DNA from: Candidatus Omnitrophota bacterium
GTDB taxonomy: Bacteria > Ratteibacteria > UBA8468 > B48-G9 > JAFGKM01
Reading direction: 5' to 3'
Assembly (NCBI GenBank): GCA_023819375.1
Contig: JAMWDI010000003.1
Span: 197,634-261,633 of the forward strand
Length of the DNA stretch: 64,000 bases
Shown: piece by piece, positions 17,035 to 24,296 of the stretch
Layout: every line of letters begins with the position of its first letter
Numbering within the stretch: the stretch's first letter is position 1
The notes under the pieces: model-generated
Told to the model about the DNA's origin: nothing
Databases searched by the model: none
What the model saw: the letters and a program-made list of their open reading frames with translations, nothing else
Made by a program: the position numbers and the translations under genes

Positions 17035-19739
17035 AGATATATATTGATGGAAAATTGATTGAGTGTGATAAAAACAAGACAATACTTGAAGTCGCTCTTG
17101 AAAATAATATAGAAATTCCACATTTGTGTTATGATAAAAGATTACTACCAAATGGAAGTTGTAGGTTATGTATTGTTGAGGTTGAAGGTGAAAAAAGACC
17201 TGTTGCTTCTTGTACTTACCCTGTTTTTGAAGGGATGAAAGTTTATACAAATACAGAAAAAATTATAAATTTTAGAAAATTAACATTACAACTTATTGTT
17301 TCTGATCATCCACTTGATTGTATGACATGTGAAAAAAGTGGAGATTGTTTACTTGAAAAATATGCTTATGAATATGGGATTAAAGAAGTAAAGTATTATG
17401 GTGAAAAAGCAAAAAGAAAAATGAAAGATGGAAGTCCTTTTATTGTAAGAGATTATGAGAAATGTATATTGTGTGGTAGATGTATAAAGGTATGTGAAGA
17501 AATAGTTGGAGTAAATGCGATTGATTATAAAAATAGAGGATTTGTAACTGAAATAAATAGTGGATTTGATGAATCACTTAAAGATACAGAATGTCTTTTC
17601 TGTGGAAATTGTATAGATATTTGTCCTGTTGGTGCTTTAAGAGAAATAAGTGCAGAAAGAAAGGGAAGGGATTGGGAATATAAAAAAATTAAAACGATAT
17701 GTCCTTATTGTGGAGTTGGATGTGGAATAGTTGTATATGTAAAGAATAATGAAATTGTGAAAATAAAAGGAGATAAAGAAAGTCCTGTAAATAACGGTTT
17801 TTTGTGTATTAAGGGAAAGTTTGGATTTGATTATGTTAACTCAAAAGATAGATTAAAAAAACCTCTCATAAAAGAAAATGGGAATTTTAAAGAAGTAGAT
17901 TGGGAAAAAGCAATTGATTTTATTTATGAAAAATTAAAATTTTATAAAGACAATTATGGCTCTGATTCAATTGCAGGACTTTCATCTGCAAAATGCACAA
18001 ATGAAGAAAATTATATCTTTCAGAAGTTTTTTAGATGTGTTTTAAAATCAAATAATATAGATCATTGCGCTCGTCTTTGTCATTCCTCAACAGTTGTAGG
18101 ACTTTCTCAAACAATTGGTTCTGCTGCCATGAGTAATTCACTTGAGGAAATAGAAAAATATTCTGATTGTATAATTATAACAGGAACAAATATCACAGAG
18201 ACACAACCAGTTACATCTTACAGAATAAGAAAAGCAAAAGAAAGAGGAGCCAAAATTATTGTTATAGATCCAAGAGAGATAGAAATTTCAAAGATAGCAG
18301 ACATATATATTCAACCGAGATATGGGACAGATGTAGTTTTATTTAATGGTATTGCGAAGATTATAATTGATGAGAAACTTTATAATGAAGAATTTATTAA
18401 GGAAAGAGTTGAAAATTTTGATGAATATAAAGAATTTATTGAAAAATTTGATTTATCTCTTGTTGAAAAAATTTCAAATGTAAAAATAGAGGATTTGAGG
18501 AAAGTTGCATATCTATATTCAAAATCAAAAGCAAGTGTAATTATCTGGTCAATGGGCATTACTCAACATATAACAGGAACTGAAAATGTTTTTTGTTTAT
18601 CAAATCTTGCTTTATTAACAGGTCAAATTGGCAAAAAAGGTTCAGGCCTTGCTCCTTTAAGAGGGCAGAATAATGTTCAGGGTGCTTGTGATATGGGTTG
18701 TCTTCCTGAGTTTTATCCTGGATATAATTCAGTTAATAACAGGAAAACAATTGAGAGGTTTGAAAATTTATGGAATGAAAAAAATTTGCCAGATAAAGTT
18801 GGACTTACAGTTGTTGAAATTTTTGAAAACATTTTGAAAGGAAAAATTAAATGTCTTTATATTATGGGAGAAATGCCTTTAATTTCGGAACCAGATATTT
18901 TGCATATCAAAGAAGCATTAGAAAAAGTTGAATTTTTAATTGTTCAAGATATTCTTTTTACCGAGATATGTGAATATGCTGATGTAATTTTACCTGCACT
19001 TTGTTCTTTTGAAAAAGAAGGTACATTTACAAATACAGAAAGAAGAGTTCAAAAGATTACAAAATGTATTGGAAATTTTACATGTGCAAAACCAGATTGG
19101 TGGATAATAAATGAAATTGCAAGAAAATTTGGATATGAGTGGGGATATAATGATGTTTGGGATATTTTAAAGGAAATAAATAATGTTGTTGAGATTTACC
19201 AAGGAATTACGCCTGAAAGAGTTAAAAATGATGAAAAAATTCAATGGCCTTGCTTTTCAAAAGAAGATAAAGGGACAGAAACACTTCATATAGGAAGATT
19301 TAAGAGAGGAAAAGGCCTTCTTAAAATTGTTGAATATAAAGAACCTTTTGAATTGCCAGATAAGGATTATCCATTTCTTTTGACTACAGGCAGAATACTT
19401 CAGGAGTATCATTCAAGAACTATGACAGGTAAAGTGAAAGGTATAGAAGAAATTGTTGGTGAGGAATTTTTGATGATGAATGAAGAAGATGCAAAAGAGA
19501 ATAATATTAAAGAAGGGGAAAAAATTAAAGTTGTTTCAAGAAGAGGAGAAGTTGTATTAAAAGTAAAATTGAGTAAAAAATTGCAAAAAGGAACAATATT
19601 TATTCCATTCCATTTTTATGCAAATATATTGACTCATACAAAACTTGATCCATACTCAAAAATCCCAGAATTTAAAATATGCAGTGTCAAAATAAAAAAA
19701 TTTGAAAAATTAAAAAATTCACGTATAATAAATGTATAA
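17016..19739 (+). CDS. fdhA: Formate dehydrogenase catalytic subunit, cysteine type, with NuoG-like N-terminus
   Basis: 907 residues from ATG 17016; AGGTG upstream fits, and a GTG at 17007 is the alternative. N-terminal NuoG-like region: a [2Fe-2S] ferredoxin, a His-Cys3 [4Fe-4S] site (HPLDCMTCEKSGDC) and two [4Fe-4S] sets (CILCGRC, CLFCGNCIDIC). The Mo-bis-MGD catalytic part opens with the [4Fe-4S] motif CPYCGVGC at C229. The active-site position, Sec140 in E. coli FdhF, is C355 followed by His 356 (ARLCHSSTVVG), so this is a selenium-free enzyme. It should oxidise formate to CO2 or run in reverse, in the cytoplasm since no Tat signal is seen. Last gene of the run. Confidence 0.9.
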   Translation: MSSGKIKIYIDGKLIECDKNKTILEVALENNIEIPHLCYDKRLLPNGSCRLCIVEVEGEKRPVASCTYPVFEGMKVYTNTEKIINFRKLTLQLIVSDHPLDCMTCEKSGDCLLEKYAYEYGIKEVKYYGEKAKRKMKDGSPFIVRDYEKCILCGRCIKVCEEIVGVNAIDYKNRGFVTEINSGFDESLKDTECLFCGNCIDICPVGALREISAERKGRDWEYKKIKTICPYCGVGCGIVVYVKNNEIVKIKGDKESPVNNGFLCIKGKFGFDYVNSKDRLKKPLIKENGNFKEVDWEKAIDFIYEKLKFYKDNYGSDSIAGLSSAKCTNEENYIFQKFFRCVLKSNNIDHCARLCHSSTVVGLSQTIGSAAMSNSLEEIEKYSDCIIITGTNITETQPVTSYRIRKAKERGAKIIVIDPREIEISKIADIYIQPRYGTDVVLFNGIAKIIIDEKLYNEEFIKERVENFDEYKEFIEKFDLSLVEKISNVKIEDLRKVAYLYSKSKASVIIWSMGITQHITGTENVFCLSNLALLTGQIGKKGSGLAPLRGQNNVQGACDMGCLPEFYPGYNSVNNRKTIERFENLWNEKNLPDKVGLTVVEIFENILKGKIKCLYIMGEMPLISEPDILHIKEALEKVEFLIVQDILFTEICEYADVILPALCSFEKEGTFTNTERRVQKITKCIGNFTCAKPDWWIINEIARKFGYEWGYNDVWDILKEINNVVEIYQGITPERVKNDEKIQWPCFSKEDKGTETLHIGRFKRGKGLLKIVEYKEPFELPDKDYPFLLTTGRILQEYHSRTMTGKVKGIEEIVGEEFLMMNEEDAKENNIKEGEKIKVVSRRGEVVLKVKLSKKLQKGTIFIPFHFYANILTHTKLDPYSKIPEFKICSVKIKKFEKLKNSRIINV
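19702..19729 (+). promoter_or_regulatory. Promoter inside the 3' end of fdhA for the GntR regulator
   Basis: TTGAAA at 19702-19707 and TATAAT at 19724-19729 are 16 bp apart. The predicted start near 19736 would give the regulator its own short leader. Confidence 0.45.
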
Positions 19740-19751
19740 AAGGAATTTAAA

Positions 19752-20900
19752 GTGAAAGAAAAGATAATAGAAATTTTAAAAAGTGGACTAAAGAGAAATA
19801 TCCCTATTCCCCTTTATTATCAAATAGAAAAGACGATAAAAGAATTAATTTTGGATGGAAAAATTAAAGAGATGGACTTTCTTCCTGGAGACTTAGAATT
19901 ATCAAAACAATTAGGTGTAAATTCAAGGACCGTTTGGCGCGCCTATCAAAATTTACAAAAAGAAGGATACATAAAAAGGATACCAAGGAAGGGAACTTTC
20001 GTAATTTATAAAAGGAATAAAATTTCTCATTCAATTGGTTTCTTTTATTTTTCAGAAGCAGAAGAGATTATGGTAAAAAGGGCAGAATATATGCAGAGAT
20101 TTTTATCACAATATGGATATGACTTAAAAATTTTCCCTTTTGATTATAATTTCTATAAAGAAGTTAATTTACCAAAATTTATAGAAGAGAAGGATTTAAA
20201 AGGTGGTATTTTTGTAGCACTTGATTATGTTGAATGTAGAGATAATTTTTTAAGGTTAGAGGAGATTAAATTCCCTCATGTTAGATTGGGGAATATGTAT
20301 TTTTTAGAGGAACTTAAGTATCCTCTTATATGTGGGAATGAAGGTAAAAAGGTTAAAGATGTTCTTAATTATTTAAATAAATTAGGTCATAAAAAAATAG
20401 GATATGTATCATCAAAGGAAAAAGGAGCAGGTGTAGAAGAATATTTCAAATTTTATGAAAAAAGAGATTTTAAGCAAAATTGGTTTTTAAATTTAAATTT
20501 TTCAGGTTCTAAAAAAGATTATAAAAAATTACCAACTTCTCACATAGCGAGAGGTTATCTTGAAACAAATATAGATTTAACAGCAATTATAGTAGAATAC
20601 CCTTTATTTGCGATTGATTTGATAGAAGAATGTAAAAAAATAGGGATTAAAGTTCCAGAAGATATTTCAATAATAGCATTGAGAGATACAGAAGAAATTT
20701 TATATTATAGTCCATCAATAACAACTATGAAGTTGTCTGATAAAAAACAGGCAGAAAAGGCGTGTGAGATATTATTAAAGGTAATGAATAATGAATGGGA
20801 TTTTAAAAGAAAAATTATTATGGTTAATTATGAATTTGTAGAGAGAGAAACATCAACGAAAAAAGAAAAATTATTAGAAAAAGAGGGAGTGGAAGCATAA
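19752..20900 (+). CDS. GntR-family regulator with a LacI-like sensor domain
   Basis: 382 residues starting at GTG 19752, with AAGGAA upstream. Residues about 17-90 form a GntR winged helix (IPLYYQIEKTIKELI, DLELSKQLGVNSRTVWRAYQNLQKEGYI, RKGTFV). The rest (about 95-365) resembles a periplasmic-binding-protein/LacI-type effector domain, including LNYLNKLGHKKIGYVSS and the closing VPEDISIIALRD. This AraR-like architecture usually senses a sugar. The nearest downstream gene encodes a secreted LamG protein, so control of carbohydrate genes is inferred; a link to formate metabolism is less likely. Confidence 0.85.
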   Translation: MKEKIIEILKSGLKRNIPIPLYYQIEKTIKELILDGKIKEMDFLPGDLELSKQLGVNSRTVWRAYQNLQKEGYIKRIPRKGTFVIYKRNKISHSIGFFYFSEAEEIMVKRAEYMQRFLSQYGYDLKIFPFDYNFYKEVNLPKFIEEKDLKGGIFVALDYVECRDNFLRLEEIKFPHVRLGNMYFLEELKYPLICGNEGKKVKDVLNYLNKLGHKKIGYVSSKEKGAGVEEYFKFYEKRDFKQNWFLNLNFSGSKKDYKKLPTSHIARGYLETNIDLTAIIVEYPLFAIDLIEECKKIGIKVPEDISIIALRDTEEILYYSPSITTMKLSDKKQAEKACEILLKVMNNEWDFKRKIIMVNYEFVERETSTKKEKLLEKEGVEA

Positions 20901-20906
20901 AAAAGT

Positions 20907-20934
20907 TTTACTTTAATAGAACTCTTTTTATAAT
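20907..20934 (+). promoter_or_regulatory. Promoter upstream of the LamG protein gene
   Basis: TTTACT at 20907-20912 and TATAAT at 20929-20934 are 16 bp apart, in the gap after the GntR gene. The start codon lies about 50 bases downstream, leaving room for an operator. Confidence 0.45.
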
Positions 20935-20986
20935 GCGAGATAGTAAAAAATATTTGAAAGTGAAAATTTGTTGTTGAAGGGTAATT

Positions 20987-21799
20987 ATGAAACATATTCT
21001 TTTAACCTCAATTTTATTAATTATTTCAGTTTTTGGGGGAGAAAATTATAAATTGGGATATATACAATATCCTGTAAATGGTAATATATCTGAAGAGGAA
21101 GGTACAGTAGAAATGTGGATAAAGCCAAAGAAAGATCCATATTTACCTGCATTCGGAAAAAATAATTCTTGGTATTCAATATTAATTTTTCAGGTCGTTC
21201 CAAGTAAAAAATATGGTTCCCCTGGTTTTTCATTCATATGGTCTCCTACACTTGGACTTAACTTTTATGGTTCATATCTTGATGAAGAGGGAAAATCAAT
21301 TTCTTACAAAAACTCACCAAATACAGAAAATTTAAAACCTAAGTGGAATGTAGATGAATGGAAACATATAGCGGTAAGATGGAAGGGAGAAGAAATAAGT
21401 TTGTTTGTAGATGGTGAAAAACTTGTATCAAGAAAAATTGATAGAAAACTTATTATTGATAAAAATGGCTGGATTATAATTGGCAGAGGAGTGCATGATT
21501 TTGTTATAGATGAATTTTGTATATCGGGAAAGGCAAGAAGTGATGAAGAAATAAGAGAAAGGATGAAAAAGCCATTAGTAGTTGATGAATATACTCTTTT
21601 GCTTGATAATTTTGAAAAATTTGAAGAGAAAAATACAGTGGCAGTAACAATATCTGGTTTTTCAGGAGAAAAAGGAGGCAAATTAGATGAAATGATAATA
21701 AGGGAAGATAAAGAAAAACAAGTACCAATAGAAAAAAGTTATGAAATAGTTGAGGGGAAGTTTGGTAAAGGTTTAAGGTTTAAAACAATTGAATTTTAA
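20987..21799 (+). CDS. Secreted LamG/concanavalin A-like domain protein
   Basis: 270 residues with a signal peptide (hydrophobic to about residue 17). Residues about 33-190 form one LamG-type lectin domain with the usual landmarks EGTVEMWIKP, EWKHIAVRWKGEEISLFVDGE and FVIDEFCISGKARSDEEI. The C-terminal 80 residues are charged, without a recognised domain. A carbohydrate-binding or adhesion role is inferred from the fold. Its neighbour is a sugar-type GntR regulator. GAAGGG precedes the ATG. Confidence 0.75.
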   Translation: MKHILLTSILLIISVFGGENYKLGYIQYPVNGNISEEEGTVEMWIKPKKDPYLPAFGKNNSWYSILIFQVVPSKKYGSPGFSFIWSPTLGLNFYGSYLDEEGKSISYKNSPNTENLKPKWNVDEWKHIAVRWKGEEISLFVDGEKLVSRKIDRKLIIDKNGWIIIGRGVHDFVIDEFCISGKARSDEEIRERMKKPLVVDEYTLLLDNFEKFEEKNTVAVTISGFSGEKGGKLDEMIIREDKEKQVPIEKSYEIVEGKFGKGLRFKTIEF

Positions 21800-21815
21800 T
21801 TATAAAAAAATTTAA

Positions 21816-21977
21816 AAATGCAAAAGCCAAAAAACATATTTAGGTTGTTTGAGACGGTATAAATATGAAGTATTTTTAGAATTTAAAGAAGAAGGATATG
21901 ACCAAATTCCAATTGGAAGTATTTACAGTTTTAAAAAAATTTCAAAAACTCAGGATAGAATATTTAATAGTTATTAA
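21816..21977 (+). other. Possible small ORF or gene remnant between the LamG gene and mobA
   Basis: A frame open from 21816 to the TAA at 21975-21977 encodes a protein-like stretch (for example YKYEVFLEFKEEGYDQIPIG). The only plausible start is a TTG at 21849, giving 42 residues, and no SD is visible. It may be a remnant, an unusual small gene or chance. The rest of the gap, 21800-22011, holds nothing else I recognise. Confidence 0.25.
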
Positions 21978-22011
21978 AGAAGGTAAAAATTTCTTTTATT
22001 CCTTAACATAA

Positions 22012-22605
22012 ATGGATGCAATCATTTTGGCGCGTGGTAAAAAAAGTAAGAGATTAAATTTAAATAAAGCATTTATTAAGGTGGGTAGTAAAAAAATTAT
22101 TGAGATAATACTTGAGAAAATAAATCCAATTTTTGAAAATGTTTATATTGTATCTTTAAAACCTGAAAAATTTGAGGTTTATCAAACGAGAAAAATTAAA
22201 ATTTTAAAAGATGAAATAAAATGTGGACCTCTTGGAGGAATATATATAGGACTTTTAAACTCAAATTCCCGATATAACTTTGTTTTTGCAGTTGATATGC
22301 CTTTTATAAATGTTGATTTCGTAAAATATGTAATGAAAATTAAGAAAAACTATGATGTTCTTGTTCCTGTTTATAATGGAAAAATTCAGGTTTTACATGC
22401 AATTTACAGTAAAAAAATAATTCCTGTTATTCAAGAAACTTTAAATGAGGGAGAATATGAAGTGAAAACAATTTTATACAGAGTTAAAGTAAAATATATA
22501 CAGGAAACCGAAATTGAAAAATTTGGGGATCCTCAAATTTTGTTTTTTAATTTGAATACATATAAAGATTATGAGTTTATTCAAAAGTACCTAAAGATTT
22601 CTTAA
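22012..22605 (+). CDS. mobA: MobA-like molybdenum cofactor guanylyltransferase
   Basis: 197 residues, the usual MobA size. MobA joins GMP to Mo-molybdopterin to give the bis-MGD cofactor that formate dehydrogenase needs. Recognisable parts are the N-terminal nucleotide-binding loop, KCGPLGGIYIGLLNS, the metal-binding AVDMPFI and the C-terminal FFNLNTYKDY. The loop is divergent: LARGKKSKRLNLNK in place of LAGGxxRRMGxxDK. Fourteen residues align without gaps, but a Gly, the MG pair and the Asp are changed. The stop is directly followed by the moeA ATG. Function is inferred from this pairing. Confidence 0.8.
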   Translation: MDAIILARGKKSKRLNLNKAFIKVGSKKIIEIILEKINPIFENVYIVSLKPEKFEVYQTRKIKILKDEIKCGPLGGIYIGLLNSNSRYNFVFAVDMPFINVDFVKYVMKIKKNYDVLVPVYNGKIQVLHAIYSKKIIPVIQETLNEGEYEVKTILYRVKVKYIQETEIEKFGDPQILFFNLNTYKDYEFIQKYLKIS

Positions 22606-23814
22606 ATGGAAAATTTATTAACAATAGAAGAGGCAAGACAGATTGTTTTAAAAGAAACAAGGATTTTAGGAGTTGAAAAAATAAAGATATTAAATGGAAT
22701 AGGAAGAGTTATTGCAGAAGATATCATTTCACCCTTTGATATGCCACCTTTTAGAAGAAGTGCAATGGATGGATATGCAATTAGATTTGAAGATTTGGAA
22801 TTTACAAATATATTTGAAGTGATTGATGAAATAAAAGCAGGAGAAGTTAAAAATATAAAATATGAAAGAGAAAAATGTGTATCTATAATGACAGGAGCAA
22901 AAATTCCAGATTGCTTTGATACAGTTGTTAAGTTTGAAGATACAGAAGAGTTTTTTGAGGATGAAAAAAGAAAAATAAGGATTTTAAAGAAAATAAAAAA
23001 AGGAGAAAATATTGCTGAAAAGGGAGAGGATTTTAGGAAAGGAGATATTCTTATAAAAAAGGGTTCAATTGTTGATAGTGCTAGTATTGCTATTATTGCT
23101 TATTGTGGAATTGGAGAAATTTTGGTTTATAAAAGACCAAAAGTTGGAATTATTGCGACAGGAGATGAGATTAAAAAAATTGGGGAAGAATTGAAAGAAG
23201 GGGAAATATATGATTGTAATTCCTATTCAATTTATGGACTTGTTTTAAAATATGGGGGTGAAGGTGAAATACTTGGAATAGCAAGAGATAATAAGAAATC
23301 ATTAAAGTATTATATAAAAAGGGGATTAAATAAAGATATTTTAATCCTATCTGGTGGAGTAAGTGAAGGCAAATATGATTTTGTTGTTGATGTTTTTAAT
23401 GAAGTTGGTATTGAGATGAAATTCTGGAAAGTTGCTGTAAAACCAGGAAAACCTACATTTTTTGGGAAGAAAGATAATTGTCTAATTTTTGGACTTCCTG
23501 GGTATCCTGTTTCTGCATACATTAATTTTGAAAATTTAATTAGACCTGCAATTTTAAAAATGCAAGGAGCAAATAATATTGAAAGGTTTAAATTATGCGG
23601 AATTTTAACAGAAGATGTGGAGAATAAAGGAGATAGAGATGAGTTTTTAAGAGTGATAGTTAAAGTTGAAAATGGAGAGAATATTGTAGTACCTTATAAA
23701 AAACAGAAATCAGGAACTTTTACATCAATTACAGAGACAAATGGGATTTTGTTTTTGAAAAAAGGAGGAAAGATAAAAAAAGGAGAAAAAGTAATCGTTG
23801 AAATTTACAGATGA
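22606..23814 (+). CDS. moeA: Molybdopterin molybdenumtransferase MoeA
   Basis: 402 residues, full length. MoeA inserts molybdate into adenylated molybdopterin. Seen: the N-terminal LTIEEARQIVL and MPPFRRSAMDGYAIR, the MTGAKIPDCFDTVVKFEDTE block, the MogA-like domain with IIATGDEI and LSGGVSEGKYD, and the KPGKPTFFGKK and FGLPGYPVSAYINF motifs, then the C-terminal beta domain. It follows mobA with no gap. The DUF498-type gene converges on its end 18 bases away with no strong terminator hairpin visible. Confidence 0.93.
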   Translation: MENLLTIEEARQIVLKETRILGVEKIKILNGIGRVIAEDIISPFDMPPFRRSAMDGYAIRFEDLEFTNIFEVIDEIKAGEVKNIKYEREKCVSIMTGAKIPDCFDTVVKFEDTEEFFEDEKRKIRILKKIKKGENIAEKGEDFRKGDILIKKGSIVDSASIAIIAYCGIGEILVYKRPKVGIIATGDEIKKIGEELKEGEIYDCNSYSIYGLVLKYGGEGEILGIARDNKKSLKYYIKRGLNKDILILSGGVSEGKYDFVVDVFNEVGIEMKFWKVAVKPGKPTFFGKKDNCLIFGLPGYPVSAYINFENLIRPAILKMQGANNIERFKLCGILTEDVENKGDRDEFLRVIVKVENGENIVVPYKKQKSGTFTSITETNGILFLKKGGKIKKGEKVIVEIYR

Positions 23815-23832
23815 AGTAAATTGATTTTTTTA

Positions 23833-24189
23833 TTAACAAGTTAGATGGAAAGCCCCAATAATTATTTTATCTGGATATTTCTCTATATATTCATTCCATA
23901 ATTTAATAGCAGAACTTGTTGGTAAAATGTGAAATTCAATATTTTTATCAGTTAGAATTTTTTTTACTTCTTCTGATACTTTCATAAGACCTGGGGTTCC
24001 TTGACCAAAGATTATTATTTCAGGATTAAACTTCCAGATTTTTTCAAGGTCTTCCAAGCATACATTATGGCCTTCTTTTCTCCACCATTTTTCTATGCCA
24101 GTTGGAAGAACTAATACATCATGATGATAAACTTTATCTTCAATTTCAATAGACCCAAAAAAATATTTTTTGACTTTCATCTTTTTCAT
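23833..24189 (-). CDS. Mth938/AAMDC-like (DUF498) protein
   Basis: 118 residues on the minus strand. The sequence fits the Mth938-like fold: an N-terminal beta region (YFFGSIEIEDKVYHHDVLVLP), a central FNPEIIIFGQGTPGLMKVSEEVKKIL, and the closing FHILPTSSAIKLWNEYI. The biochemical role of the family is unknown; the human homologues are AAMDC and NDUFAF3. Start at 24189, with AAGGT five bases upstream; a second ATG nine bases in is possible. It is divergent from the FAD oxidoreductase gene. Confidence 0.75.
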   Translation of the reverse strand: MKKMKVKKYFFGSIEIEDKVYHHDVLVLPTGIEKWWRKEGHNVCLEDLEKIWKFNPEIIIFGQGTPGLMKVSEEVKKILTDKNIEFHILPTSSAIKLWNEYIEKYPDKIIIGAFHLTC

Positions 24190-24195
24190 TTTACC

Positions 24196-24225
24196 TTAAA
24201 ACATATTTGAAAAGCAATGTATAAT
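24196..24225 (+). promoter_or_regulatory. Possible promoter for the FAD oxidoreductase gene
   Basis: A perfect TATAAT at 24220-24225 with a weak TTAAAA at 24196-24201, 18 bp apart, lies in the 107-base divergent gap. The predicted leader is about 65 bases. Confidence 0.35.
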
Positions 24226-24296
24226 ATAATTTTATTGCAGGAAATATCTGTTCAGAAGTAAAATATTGAAATTTAAAAAACAACATAGGGGGTAAA

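Noticed and set aside
18060-18100. Selenocysteine at the formate dehydrogenase active site
   Set aside because: The codon is TGT (C355), not TGA, and the frame is continuous without any recoding.
14032-19739. Complex I (nuo) operon
   Set aside because: NuoE/F/G-like subunits occur, but no membrane subunits and no NuoB, C, D or I. The catalytic subunit has the formate dehydrogenase active site.
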